Source: Antitrichia curtipendula (lineage: Eukaryota; Streptophyta; Bryopsida; Hypnales; Leucodontaceae). Taken from it: a stretch of 64,000 bases of DNA. The DNA lies in NCBI GenBank assembly GCA_951230915.1, contig OX579636.1:263001-327000 (forward strand), read 5' to 3'. Below the pieces are notes generated by a model that worked only from the letters and a program-made list of their open reading frames with translations, was not told the origin of the DNA and made no database searches. Within the stretch, counting starts at the first letter, position 1, and each line of letters begins with the position of its first letter. Shown piece by piece: positions 35,433 to 47,339 of this stretch. Made by a program: the position numbers and the translations under genes.

Positions 35433-37784
35433 TTAGGGAGTTTCATCACCTATAACCATTTCCTCATCTTCCTCCGCTACCTTCGCATGAGTATTTTCCC
35501 TATTTGCTAGAATGTTTTCACTACGCAACAACCTGGTTCGATCTAAGTATTTAGCTATAGAAGGTCCACCTTTGTCATATTCACAGTCGTCCTCATCCAA
35601 CGGAAACTTGTAAGGGTCTTCACAATGATCTCCGATGTCTGCATCATAATGAGGTGGGCTTCGAAGCGGTTCATTATTGAAATTGCGGATGCCGTGGTCA
35701 TCTTCATCGTCCATGAGGGGATCAACTTCTTCACCGGATTCACCACCCTCGTCTTCCGATGAAGACAAGGCCGAATCCTCCGACTCGAGGTTCTCATTGT
35801 ACCACTTCTTCTCGTCATTTTGCTTTGATGCACCGAGGACTTTGGAATTGGTATACACATATACCAAATCCTGTGCTCTTTGTGGCTTCAACTTGTTCCG
35901 ATATTTGTTGTGAACAAAAGAATAGCTACTCCAATTTCGTTCACATGAAGACGATGATACCGGTTGGGCCAAAATCCTCTTGGCAATTGGAGCAATGAGC
36001 TTCCCGCACGCGCCCTCAAAATCCCACCAAGCATGCGTCGACAATTGTTGTTCATCCGGATCCAACATGTTGTGGAACGGAAGTTCCCTATGGCGGAAGG
36101 CTACAAATTCCTTCACCACCTTTGCGTACTCTAAAGGTGTACATATTTGCATCAAAACGCGCTTGCATGCAGCCATGGCATCGGTGTCGTCGGCTAGTTC
36201 TTTGTCTTCAAGAAGGTAGGGATTCAAAAGTGCTCTTGCATAATGTAAATCGGTCTTCACCATATCACATCGTTCGTAGAACGCCTTCACCAACGGGATG
36301 CCTTTGTCTAAAGCCAAACAAAAAGGCTCTTTGTCTAAAGCGAGGACGTGCTTCTCTAGTTTCCTCATAATATGTAACACCTTGCCCATGCATGGTGTCT
36401 TCGCATCCAAATCACGAAGAGCATTGACAATTGGAGCTGTCACATCTTCAAAATTTTGACAACGATGCCAAAAATGCCCACTTAGAATGGTCTTCTTCAC
36501 CCGTTCGGATTCTAAACGAGTTTTGGACTTTCGCGAGTGCTTTCTAGCATATTCCTCCCATTGCGGGTCCGTCACAGTTTGTTGCAATTGTGCTTTCACC
36601 TTGAGCATACGTGCAACCATATTGTAATTCGAGGCAAATCTTGTTTCCACCGCCAACAACAAGTTGTACTGTGTCGAATATTTCCGAAATATCGCAAGCG
36701 GCATGTGCCTCTTCTTGAAGAATTTGACTATCTTTCGGGAATCTTTCACGACGTCATCAATCCATTGTTCGTTTGCCCAATCTTTTAGCAACAAATTCAA
36801 GGCATGCACCATGCAACCTTGGAAAAAAATGTGAGGATAGGTAGTAGATACCAAATTCCATGCTCCTGGATTTACAGCCGCATTATCTGTATTCACCTGC
36901 ACTACGTTTGCAGGGCCCACTTGTTCTATAAAACTCTCTAATATAGAAGCCAAATATGGAGCATCTTTCGTTTTCCCAGTTGTATCCACCGATCCTAGGA
37001 ATTGCTCACCCGCGGATGACACAAGCATGGCATTTATCAATGGCCGATTCGAAACCGAGGTCCACCCATCAATAGACAATGTGGCTCCAAACTTCCTAAT
37101 ACTGGTTTCTATCCGCTTACGGAGATTGACCTCTAAGTCTACCTTTGCTTGGTCAAGCAATTTATGACGTAGATCATGGTATGATGGTGGGCTATAAGGT
37201 TGGTGAAACTCCGCCGTTTTCTTCACTGCTTCTTTGAAGGCTGGATTTCGGGCTACAGCAAATGGTATGTTTGCCGCATAAAAGAAATTGACCCACATTG
37301 CATTCAAAATGCATTTATTTGCTTCGTCGAATCCCTCTACTAGCCTACTCTGTTTTTGAGGCCTATTGCTTGATGTCCGCTGAGTTCCACGTCCACTTGA
37401 TGCTTGTGTACTTGGATTTCCTTGGGAAGAACCACCAACATATTCCTCTGGTGCCGTGCATGAGTCTTCTTCGGTAGAGTTCACAGTGTCTCTGGCATTT
37501 GACATAGCACGAACAACCATAGGCATAGGTGTGTCGTTGCCATCTACATTGTGTAGAGTACCTCTTTGTGGAATCACTCCATTGCAACGAACAAATAGAC
37601 CTCGAACTTCAGATGTCATTTGGATACAAAGGCTGATTCCTTTGACACGACTCCTCGATGTGCCTGCATATCCCAAATGACTAAACATACGGACCGGCTT
37701 CTTGGCAAATACCAATTTGCAAGCCTTGCATTGTACTTTTCCATTTGATAGGGTTTCGTACCAAGAAGACCAATCCTTGGTCAT
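35433..37784 (-). CDS. hAT2: intact BED-finger hAT transposase
   Basis: The ATG at 37784 has the context GCCACCATGA and follows AAACAG, which could be an acceptor; the frame upstream has no ATG. The protein is 783 residues. A BED-type finger has CKAC (19, 22), His 36 and Cys 53. A Ser/Gln-rich linker leads to the RNase H-like region: SIDGWTS (Asp ~239), VNTDNAA (Asp ~300), GCMVHALNLLLKDW (~324-336). The hAT dimerisation block has WWDFEGACG (~586) and SSSCERNWSSYSFVHNKYRN (from ~610). An acidic tail follows. Product: nuclear transposase expected to bind element ends and cut and join them. All domain landmarks are present and uninterrupted, so activity is possible. It has array F on its 5' side and array E beyond its 3' tail. 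Confidence 0.9.
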   Translation of the reverse strand: MTKDWSSWYETLSNGKVQCKACKLVFAKKPVRMFSHLGYAGTSRSRVKGISLCIQMTSEVRGLFVRCNGVIPQRGTLHNVDGNDTPMPMVVRAMSNARDTVNSTEEDSCTAPEEYVGGSSQGNPSTQASSGRGTQRTSSNRPQKQSRLVEGFDEANKCILNAMWVNFFYAANIPFAVARNPAFKEAVKKTAEFHQPYSPPSYHDLRHKLLDQAKVDLEVNLRKRIETSIRKFGATLSIDGWTSVSNRPLINAMLVSSAGEQFLGSVDTTGKTKDAPYLASILESFIEQVGPANVVQVNTDNAAVNPGAWNLVSTTYPHIFFQGCMVHALNLLLKDWANEQWIDDVVKDSRKIVKFFKKRHMPLAIFRKYSTQYNLLLAVETRFASNYNMVARMLKVKAQLQQTVTDPQWEEYARKHSRKSKTRLESERVKKTILSGHFWHRCQNFEDVTAPIVNALRDLDAKTPCMGKVLHIMRKLEKHVLALDKEPFCLALDKGIPLVKAFYERCDMVKTDLHYARALLNPYLLEDKELADDTDAMAACKRVLMQICTPLEYAKVVKEFVAFRHRELPFHNMLDPDEQQLSTHAWWDFEGACGKLIAPIAKRILAQPVSSSSCERNWSSYSFVHNKYRNKLKPQRAQDLVYVYTNSKVLGASKQNDEKKWYNENLESEDSALSSSEDEGGESGEEVDPLMDDEDDHGIRNFNNEPLRSPPHYDADIGDHCEDPYKFPLDEDDCEYDKGGPSIAKYLDRTRLLRSENILANRENTHAKVAEEDEEMVIGDETP

Positions 37785-38079
37785 GGTGGCTGTTTTAGGC
37801 TTTGTGTATTGAAACCCTAAATTCAAAACGTAATGATAACAATTGGGTAAAATCGTTCAAATGTTTATGCACAAAGCCTTGGAAAACAAGGCCCCCCTTT
37901 CCACTGAACTATGCATTACCAAGCAAGGGACACAAAAAATTGCAGCTTCTAGCCCTTGGAAATCTTAATGTTCAGTTTCTTAGGAGTGTTTGCAAATGTC
38001 AATTTCAGGACTCTTATAGTCTTCATCTGTTTGTGACCGTTAAATATGGGGAAAAAAAAATCCTCCCACAATTGTAACG

Positions 38080-38370
38080 CGGACGGCAGACGGCCAGCTG
38101 GACCGTCGGAACAGCGGACGGAAGACGGGAACTCGGCCGTCCGAACAACGGACGGGCAGACGGCGGACGGGAATCTAAGCCATCGGATCAGCGGACGGGC
38201 GGATGGGCGGACGGGAATCTAGGCTGTCCGAACAGCAGACGGGCGGACGAGAATCTGGGCCATCGGATCAGCGGATGCGCGGTCGGCGGACGGGAATCTG
38301 GCCCTTTGATCCAGAGGACGGGCGGACGGTGGACGGCGGACGGGCGAACGAGCCGACCTAAAACCTGTCG
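38080..38370 (+). repeat. GACGG minisatellite F
   Basis: Units of 36-44 bp contain GCGGACGGGAATCT (38165, 38209 and 38288, with a GACGAGAATCT variant at 38246), alternating with CATCGGATCAGCGGA or TGTCCGAACAGCAGA. It lies 300 bp upstream of hAT2. Confidence 0.88.
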
Positions 38371-38779
38371 GGCAGATAGGCGGTTCTTACAATTTCGGTA
38401 AGATGTTTGATATGTGCAGACATGCGGACAAGTGGATTAGGCGAATAGAAATGTATGTGCAAATGAAAATGGGTGATTTGTAGGCACGGGGTTATAAAAA
38501 ATAACATAACAATAACATAAAATGATCCTGTACAAATGTACAATAGGTATGATCTTCTGCAATAGGTACGCAAAAGAAACATATTTGACAAATAAAGAAG
38601 GCAAAATTTACCATTATGAAAAAACAAATCCAAATATATTTGTATTACATAAATATTTATACATTAATTAAAAGCAACTCATGACATACCATGAGTGTTG
38701 TGCATTACTAATATTGAATCCTCATGAGATTCAAATAAGTACAAAACAAATTTCATTGGTTAACCCCCTAATACAAACA
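38371..38779. other. Short AT-rich spacer downstream of RING2
   Basis: No gene or structured repeat seen. Confidence 0.5.
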
Positions 38780-41700
38780 CTATTTTGCATCATCGTTACC
38801 GTTTGCGGAAATATGAGAGGCACCCTCTTGTTCCTTAAGTCTTTGACTTGCTCTACGAGTTTGAGGACCACCCGACCCGGAGGCTGTGCCCCCTCCTGAT
38901 CGGACTTCCATGTCCACGGCGATGAATTGTCGTTTGGTTTCTGGAGAGTAGTCATCTTCGTCTTCCATCTTCCGTTTATTTTTCCTTGTGGGAGACAAAT
39001 CTACTTCCTCTGCCTTTAACGCTCTCAAAGCCGAATAAATCTTTTCTATCATAGCATTTACCGCTTTGTCATCATCTCAAGGGGTCAGCAGGATCGCTTG
39101 CCCTGTGCCATGTAGAAAAGTCCTCCATGTCGTTATAATGTCGGTGATCCTCTTATCAAATGCACTTGCCACCTCCACGAGTGCATGTTCCGTGCTTGAT
39201 AGCCCATCTACATTAAAAGCAGCACGAACTTGCGCAGCTTCTTCCAATTTTGATAAAAATAGGGCCCTCCCTATTAAGCTGTGATTGTATGCTCCGTACT
39301 GCTCATTGAACTTTTGGGATGGTTGCACTTCTATGCAGACGCCATCTTCTCCTTTCCGCACTTCTTTTTCAGGAAATCGGAAGAACTTTTGATGTGAGAT
39401 GCCCAGTGTCCCCCCATGCTACGACAAAACAATTCTCGAGCCTCCAAGTCTTCAATACCCCTAGCCCGCAACTCCACCTCTCTATTGCGCGTCATCCAGT
39501 CAAAGTCATCCAATTTGTCATTGTAGTTCTCACAAACATCATGCATGAGTTTTTGCGCATTCCAAATTAGAGGTCGCCTCCAATGAATGTAATTTTGGAA
39601 TAGAAATGGCTTTTGGTCAAGTGGAAGGGTCCATCGATTGTGTTCGTGGCTAGGGGGCATGCTCTCCTCGTGCCAACCATTTCGTAAAACCTAGGGCTCA
39701 TAGGAGACCGAGACTCGAGACAAACCGAACGAACAAGGGATGATTTCACCATGCACATGATCTGGTAAGTGTGGCGACATTGGCCCATGATTAAGGCGCC
39801 CTCGGGACCAAAATGATTTAGACAAAGGCTGCATTTACCTTCTAATAGTTCCGTATTTGAACTTCCACCATGCACTACGATCTTGTCTGCTTCTTTGATG
39901 TGCGTTGAAGTCCAATTCATGGACTTTGACGCAATCCTACTTCCAAGGTCCAATTCATGGACTTTGACGCAATCTTCTGCGCGTCATTCAATCGCTCAAA
40001 CATTGTCGACATGTCCCTTCAATATGTGACGTCAATTGAACCCCTATGATGTACCTCAAACATCCTTCTAATAGATAGGAGGTCGGAGGAAATGGCATCG
40101 CATTGCTCCTTCGACTTCATGGCTAATTTAAGAAGCCCCTTCATTGCTCGGGTTACTACAGACGGTTTGTCTTGTAGTTTTTGAACCCACGTCAACCAAC
40201 GAGTGTCGGAATTGCTCTTTGGCAAGCATTTATTTAGCTCCATTACTTGCATCATTTTCTGATATTGTGCATCCAAATAGACGTTTTGTTGAGTTACCGA
40301 CTCTAGTTCATGCTTCACCTCTTCAAACTCGTGGCCTTCCGTTTGCATGGACGCCTCTTGGAATGTGGGAGGAGGATTTTCCATGGCGGTTTCGGATATT
40401 ACTTCCTTTTGGTTGTTTTCTTCAACCGCTTCTATATGCACGGCTCCGCCGGTCTTTGGAAGAACACATCCCCCTTCCTTGAAATTCTTTTGCTTAAGCG
40501 CTACAATTTCGTACTCCAATTTCTTGATAAATTCCCTTTGAGAAACTAGAGTGTCATATCGGAAATCCAGTGCATTCGCAGATCTTTCATAATTAACGCA
40601 CACTCCTTTGAATGCATCCTTCAATTGTTTGTGGTCTTCTTTCAATTTCTCGTGCTCTATCTTCAAGGCCTTGTATTTCTCATTCTCTTCAGCGAAGATG
40701 AGCAGCTTGCGATTATTTTCGACCCGCTCCTCCAATAATGGTTTCATAGACGTGACGAAATTCCAAAAGACAAGGCACCAGACACCAACTCGGGCCCGGA
40801 TTTGGTGAATTCTTGAGCAACTTCCATAAGTTTGGGGGTAATGCTAGCTACAAAATTAGCTGCAATCGACAATCTTTTGGAGGTGATTACAAAATTGGGC
40901 CATTCATCATTGTATTCGGCAAAGGGATTACTCGGTCCGGCCTCGTTTGCGGTTTCAGTTAAGCCCGCCTTGTTTGCGGGGTTACTAGGACCGGCCTCAT
41001 TTGTCTCGATTACTTGCTTTGGTTGAAGAGAGATGTCTTGTTGATGTGCTCTAAACAAATAAGAAGCTTCCAACAAGCTTTCCAATTCACTCGCCATTGG
41101 CAAATGACGAAGATCCTCCAATCGTGCCGTATTTTGAGTTGACAAATGCGGATAGCTCTTATCCAATGGGTTGTGATCAATGGACACATTTTGCGCCATG
41201 CCATCGAGTTGCTTTCCATTTTTTGGCAACATCTGCCCTTCAACTCTTGGGCTCGATACGGGGCCCAACATGGGGCTTGATACGGGGCCCAATACGGGGC
41301 TCGATATAGGACCCAATAGGGTGTCAAGTACGGGGCTCGATACGGGGCCCAATACGAGACTCAATACAGGGCTCGGTGTGGTTGGCAAGTCTTGATTGCA
41401 AGGTACTTGTGTCATAAAATTCATAGCATCGGTCACTATGATATTATCAATTGATGCAATGGCCCTTGCCATTTGTTCGGGATGAACCTCTTCCCGACAT
41501 TTTTGTGGTGCAGACAGGGCCACCGGTTCCTCCTTCACGGGCCGCATGCTTGAAGTACCACTTTGTTCACCCACGGATGTAAAATTGCGTGTGCATATCC
41601 AATCCGCCCGAGGAGTTGAAAACACCTCTCCGTCAATACCTTCCATTGTGGCATTTGACATTGTAGTTGGAATCTTTGTAGAATCCAAATGTACTCCAAT

Positions 41701-42288
41701 ATTTCCCCCCTCCATGATCTCTTTTTTAACCTGCATTAAAGCATGTTTTTGTCGCTTCTGTGATTTTGGTGCCTCACTTGGACTTGCCTTTGGATCATAC
41801 AAATCGGGAATATCTTTTTGCCCTACTCTAAGCAAAAGCGGAGCCGTAGTTGTTGTTGGATATGTGCTCCAGTCCACCTTCCGAGCCAATATGAGCTCAG
41901 CATACACCATAGAGGCCACGCTGTAGTTTATGAGACCCTTACTCATTGATTTGTCCCCGAAGAGGGCCCGCCAAACCTCAAGTGATCGATGGACAAAATG
42001 TCCATCCTTGCAATTTGATGGCCTGCAACAGAACCCTCGTGTGTGAATAATGTGGAACTCACGAGGCCACAACTTGTCGATGTGATACATTTTCACATAT
42101 TTTTTGCAGATTTTGGAGGTCCAATAAGTTTCTTCCTCCTTCTCCCATTTGCTCTCCGCTTTTATATTTGGATCATCTAAAATGTCCCAGTGAAGCTCGT
42201 GGGCAGTCGCCTTTGATTTTGTCTTCCCGCTCTTGCCACCTCTTGAAGTCATCGCTACAGTACCCTTGCTTGTACCTTCCGTTGTCAT
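38780..42288 (-). pseudogene. RING2: broken paralogue of RING1
   Basis: The ATG at 42288 begins the N-terminal domain shared with RING1 and RING3 (ICKKYVKMYHIDKLWP, MVYAE, KVDWS). Low-complexity repeats follow (a Gly-Pro-Val-Ser-Ser-Pro-type stretch at 41230-41390). The frame ends at 40744; the coiled coil resumes one frame over at 40747 (ATGA stop/start overlap), so a frameshift is likely. TGA 40019-40021 interrupts again. A 38-bp tandem duplication (39910 and 39948) shifts the frame once more. The finger has lost ligands: CSLC and CRH remain, but the second His is Gln and the final CxxC is CLES. A C-terminal part reads on through 39660-39077 and 39052-38780 with a frameshift and a TGA. Not expected to work as an E3 ligase. 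Confidence 0.75.
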
Positions 42289-42438
42289 GGCTGACGACAA
42301 GTGATATCAAAAAATAATTGACCTCACTCTCCACCCGTATAGGAGCAACCAGCACAATGAAGCAACGGTTGTAACGTTCGACACGGGTTCCACCTCTAAA
42401 TGGAGAGAAGAAGTGAGGAAGAATGGAAGGGCCGTCCG

Positions 42439-42450
42439 CCTTTATACCCG
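42439..42450 (-). promoter_or_regulatory. TATA box of RING2
   Basis: The minus strand reads CGGGTATAAAGGCGGACGG about 155 bp upstream of the ATG. It shares the GGGTATA core with RING1, kinase1 and RING3, and a GGACGG word sits beside it. The upstream array itself appears lost at the border with insertion S. Confidence 0.55.
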
Positions 42451-42464
42451 TCCGCCACCAAACC

Positions 42465-45400
42465 TCGGCACGGTTGGTAGGAGGATCTTGGACTAAACAC
42501 GGCGATCTGGAGCCAATGGCGCAATCCGTTTGACGATTGGAGTTAATCTCCAAAAGTTAGGAAGTTGGTCCAGCGTAGATAGGTAAAAGTAGTTTTTTAG
42601 GGATTAGGATGAAAATCTTTGAAGATGAGGATGAAAATCCAAGTTGATAAGGTTACTTTAGAACTCTTGAAGGAAGGGTGGGGCCTTGGAAACCTAGTTA
42701 AGGTCCCCATTTCTCTCTCAAGAACACCTTCAAATCTTGTTTTGGGTCCGTAGGTCCAACTTATGTTGGAAGATTTTGGCATTTTAGCCAAGAAACCCCT
42801 ACGGTGTTTTCGAGCTCTTTTTGAGCTCCATTGTTGTTGGAATTCAAGCTTCAAAGTTTGTTGTGGAGTCCTTCTACCTTATTGCGTATGTCATTCGTTT
42901 CTTTTTCTTCTTCTGGTTCTCTTGGACTAACGGGTTCTTTTGTTAAAGTATTTTTGGGTCGATTGTACTAATCCTTGAGATACCCCCCACCGTACCTTGG
43001 CGATGCCGCTTTGGGGGGCCTTTAGTGTGGATTGTTGAGTGCTCACATTGGCCATTATCATACTAACCCATGCATGTTGAAGTGGTACTAATTTTCGAGG
43101 GCAGTCTTATGTGAGAGTGATCCCATTTGGGAACTAACCTTCGTGTTAAGTTGTGTTCACCGTGTGTAGAAGCCCAATGTACGGCGAAGCTTTGAACCTG
43201 TGAGTGTCAGAAGTCCTAGAGTGTGTGTTAAAAAATAGGGCGGCGGAATTTGAACCCCCGGTGTGTCCCTAAGTCCTAAAGTTGGTGTTAAAACCAACTT
43301 GGCGGCGAAGCTTTGATCCTTCCAGGTGTCTAGTTTCAAAGTCTAGTTTCCAAGACCTTTGTAGAAACATTCAAAGTTTAGCTTCCAAGATAGGTAGGGC
43401 CCCTTGCGGTTAACAAATTTAGTATTCAAGTTACTCCCCTTTAGTTAGAAAAAAACCATTTGCTTCATTGGAGAAACTCAACCATTTTAGTTAGAGCAAT
43501 CAGTTCTTAGTTTAAGAGCAATCAATTTTTAGTTAGAGCAATCAGTTTTTAGTTTAAGAGCAACCAATTTTTAGTCAGAGCAATCAATTTTTAGTTTAAG
43601 AGCAACCAATTTTTAGTTAGAGCAATCAGTTTAGTTTTAGAGCCACCAATTTAGTTAGAGCAATCAGTTTTTAGTTTAAGAGCAACCAGTAGCCCAGCAG
43701 TCGGGAGGGGTGTCTCGTCCAGCAAGCGGGTCGAGGGTGTCCGTCCAGTCATCGGGTCAGGGGTGTCCGCCCAGTCAGCGGTCGGGAGGGGTCTTGTCCA
43801 GTCAGCGGGTCAGAGGGGGGTCTCGTCCAGTCAGCGGTCGGGAGGCGTCTCGTCCAGTCAAGCGGGTCGGGGGTGTCCTGTCCAGTTAAGCAGGTTGGGG
43901 GACATCTTGTCCAGTCAGTCGGGCTGGGGGGTATTCGTCCAGTCAGTGGGTTTCGGGGAGCCAAGGCAGTCCAGGGGGTCGGAGCCAGGGCCTTTGAAAA
44001 AAACAAACCGGTTACCACAAAGGCTCAAGGAGAAAAGAAATCAGAATCTAAAGAGGGAAAAATCACATACAAGGCTACTGAAATTAGAGTCCGTTTGGAG
44101 AGTTGGGCTTGTTTCCAACACAAAAACCGGACAAGAGAATAGTTGAGAGGAGAAAGGAAGAGAAAATGGGGTCCAGTCCTAGCTAAGCTCCACGTAAGGA
44201 AATTGTCCGTCCAAAACCTGCAAAAACCACTCAAAGATAAGAGGAGAAGGAGAGGAGGGGATGGCTATATGGGCAACTTAGGTGAGAGTGACGATAAATA
44301 GTGACCTAGGTTAGCTAAGTAGGTGTCAGAAAGAAAATCTCGAGAATTCATAGCGACCATTAGGAGGAGGATTAGGATGACACGAGGACAAGGTCGTGTA
44401 AGAGGGTAGGAGAGACATTAACACCCCTTGGGGTTCGAATCTATAGTTGTAAGACGCTCATAAAAGAGTAGGTAGAATAGTGCTAGTGCAAAAGAAAGGA
44501 AGGGAAGGAAAAGGAAAGAGAAAAGGAGAGGAAAGGAAGGAAGGTATTTAATCCACACGGGTGTAATATTCTCCCCAAAAATAAGCGGTGAGCTCGAAGA
44601 AATTCCACCGAAATCAAGGACCACCATGGAGCACAAGAATGTGTATGCGGACGTGGACGAACGTCTCTCCGATACTAGCAGTGAAGGGGTGAGTTTTTGA
44701 TTTAATCTTGGGTGTGTCGTTCCCAGTTAGTTTTTGATTCTTTCTTTAAAATTTAGCCCTCTTCACGTGAATAGTAAACCGTGATAGGTAAAGTAAACAT
44801 TGGGAATAGAAGCTAAATTGTAGAGTTAGTTTTAGAAGTAAAAAAATTAGAGTTAGTTTTAGGAGTAAAAACATAGAGATAGTTTAGAAGTAAGAAAGTT
44901 AGAGTTAGTTAGAAGTAAAAAGCTGGAGTTAGTTTTAGGAGTAAAAAAGTTAGAGTTAGTTAGAAGTAAAAATATAGAGTTAGTTAGAAGTAGAAAGCTA
45001 GAGTTAGTTTTAGGAGTAAAAACTTAGAGTTGGTTTAGGAATAAAAAAGTTAGAGTTAGTTAGAAGTAAAAAGCTAGAGTTAGTTTTAGGAGTAAAAACT
45101 TAGAGTTGGTTGAGAAGTAAAAATATAGAATTAGTTTTAGGAGTAAAAAAGTTAGAGTTAGTTAGAAGTAAAAAGCTAGAATTAGTTTTAGGAGTAAAAA
45201 CTTAGAGTTGGTTGAGAAGTAAAAATATAGAGTTAGTTTTAGGAGTAAAAACTTAGAGTTAGTTTAGGAGTAAAAAAGTTAGAGTTAGTTAGAAGTAAAA
45301 AGCTAGAGTTAGTTTTAGGAGTAAAAACTTAGAGTTGATTGAGAAGTAGAAATATAGAGTTAGTTTTAGGAGTAAAAAACTAGAGTTTAATTGAGAAGTA

Positions 45401-45873
45401 AAAACTTAGAGTTAGGAGCAAAAATCTAGGATTAATTTAGGATTCAAATCCAAGGGTAAAAATCCATAGTTACATTTAGAGGCTAGAGATTTGAATAAAA
45501 ACTAAGCTCAAGATTCAAACTAAGCTCTTAGAGGTTCATAGAAGGAACGCGGGGGTTCCCCTTTCACGTAGTTAGGGACGTTAGAAATGACGCCAACTAC
45601 CCAACCAACCTTAGACGGAGGATAGTTAGGCGGAAGTTCGGATTTACTATCACCCATGGTCGTCGCAGTTAGCTTGTTGGTTATCCATGCAATTCTAATA
45701 GTATTCGCTGCCATCCACGACACTTAGAAAACGTTAGCACAAAAAGATCCATTGCTTAGAAGGCACAATGGACCACGCTCACAAACACCCCCATATATTC
45801 AAAAGGTGGATAAAGGCATAGAACCTGGTCGGTATTCGCCCGATTACCAAGGGTGGGTAATCTTGCGTCCACA
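42465..45873 (+). mobile_element. Insertion S: 5'-truncated LTR-like element
   Basis: From about 42465 the sequence matches insertions Q and R, but the first ~1 kb of the element is missing. The right end is ...GGGTAATCTTGCGTCCACA at 45873. Internal order matches the family: a block around 42500-43400 with GGCGAAGCTTTGA motifs; a 34-bp GAGCAATCAGTTTTTAG array (43490-43690); a GTCCAGTCAGCGGGTCGG array (43690-43980); a conserved block; a purine-rich tract (44490-44550); the ATG leader exon (44626-44688); an AGAGTTAGTTTTAGGAGTAAAAA array (44820-45420); and a conserved ~400-bp end. No LTR-retrotransposon internal genes are present. Confidence 0.65.
44626..44688 (+). CDS. Leader exon of insertion S (21 codons)
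   Basis: ACCACCATGG start context, 21 codons containing D-V-D-E-R-L-S-D, then GGG|GTGAGT donor. It is the most diverged of four copies, yet the frame and donor are kept. The product is unknown; it would be the N-terminus of a spliced protein. Confidence 0.4.
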
Positions 45874-46744
45874 GCATGGCATACAAAATTAGTAAGCTTG
45901 GTATTAGGGTCTAGGATCTAGGGTCTAGGATTTGAAAAAGACTTTTTACATTGCACTAAATTATAATTCACTATTGACATTGTATTACTTCGCTATTCAC
46001 TTGTACATGCCTTAGGCCTTTTCAGATCTTCTTTGAATTTGCTCTAAATTTATTCTAAACCAATGTTTGAAAACATTTTTATCAAATTTAATTAACTCAT
46101 GGCCATACAAATCCCAAATTGGACATGTAAGAGATCACGTAAAAAAAGGAAATACAACAATATCACTTATGGGTTGAAGGATTATAAAGTTTGATGAAGA
46201 GGTTGTCACTTTTCTGGCATTTTTGGCTATGGATTGTTGTAGTAGACTAGTATAATAATGTGTAGAAGAAATTTCAAAACCCTTTACCACGTAGATTGAA
46301 AGATATTTGAATTTGAAGTGAAAAAATCAATTGTTTGGGAATCTTCATTAACTACATTTGTTTGAATCTTCTTAATTTAGTATTTTCCCACCACCAATTT
46401 TTGTTTCTAAATTTCTTATAATGAAGTTGTGGATTGAGAATTTAGGAACTAAAATTCAACTTAAAAACATTTGGTTTTCACTTTTCAAAAGTAATTGTTA
46501 CATATAAGTAGGGTCAAGATGGAAGGCAAAACTAAAATTTGAAGAATTCTAAGATGGAAATGAAAAACAATAATCGCAAGATTGTTCTAGCAAGATTCAT
46601 GAACTATGTCTATGCTTTTTTAGTAAAAATTGTGATCTTTGCATTCAAACATGAATTTAATTAGTTTCTTTTTCAAGAATGGTGGAAGTTCACCAAAATA
46701 GAAAGATTGTCCATAACTTCTTGAGTACTAATTCAAAACAACGA
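45874..46744. other. AT-rich spacer upstream of kinase2
   Basis: No gene. Contains a degenerate TAGGGTCTAGGAT tract at 45900-45935. It is similar to 32600-32800 and, inverted, to 16540-16760. Confidence 0.55.
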
Positions 46745-46885
46745 GAAGGGGAGAAAACCCGCGGTCGCCCCTGTCGCAATCGCCTGCACCCGTGGTCGCC
46801 CAAGTTCCGCGGTCGTCCAGGTTCCGCGGTCGACTAGGACCCACGTTCGCCCTTTCCTGGAACCCGTAGTCGCCCTAAGGCGACT
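46745..46885. repeat. CGCGGTCGCCC-type GC-rich array, kinase2 5' side
   Basis: CCGCGGTCG(C/T)CC, CCGTGGTCGCCC and CCGTAGTCGCCC words repeat about every 20 bp (six to seven copies). The same word builds the array 5' of RING3 (57885-58010). Confidence 0.8.
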
Positions 46886-46889
46886 GCGA

Positions 46890-46897
46890 GTACTTAA
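46890..46897 (+). promoter_or_regulatory. Decayed TATA box of kinase2
   Basis: TACTTAAG stands where RING3 has TATATAAG. The ~110 bp downstream (AAGTCGCCC ... GCATTCTCCACTC ... TTGCGCA ... GAAGTGGCTGA ... TGCTCGTG) is clearly homologous to the RING3 leader, so the two genes share a promoter type. Confidence 0.45.
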
Positions 46898-47334
46898 GAA
46901 GTCGCCCCAACCCGCATTCTCCACTCCCGGCCTTGCGCACTGCCTTTCATCCATCTCGAAGTGGCTGAATGCGTGCTCGTGGGCCAGGGGGTGTAAGTTG
47001 GTAGGGAGGGGAGAGTTTTTGCTTCTCTCAACTACGAACTTGAAGAAAGCAACGTGAGTATTTTTTCCGACCACAATGGCTAATCCACAGAAAAGCAGCA
47101 GCTCAACATGGAAATCCATTTTTGATTTAGATGATGCGGCATTGTTTGCTCTGCAGATACCTATTAGTGAGGCAATAGGGAGTGAAGGGCAAACGAAGAG
47201 GAAGAAGAAAATCATAACGGCACATGACAAGGATTCAACCTATTCTCCTTCCAATTATGCAAACTATGCATTTGAGGGTTGCCTGTCCTGGTATGCGGGA
47301 AAAACTACACAGTTCTTGGAGGCCAATTACCTAA

Positions 47335-47339
47335 GGGAC
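47335..47339 (+). repeat. Target duplication GGGAC, left of insertion P
   Basis: GGGAC here is repeated at 51539-51543, immediately outside both ends of insertion P. Confidence 0.9.

Noticed and set aside
44405..44435. GGGTTCGAATC, resembling a tRNA B box
   Set aside because: No A box, no cloverleaf, and the sister copies read GGGTTTGAAT.
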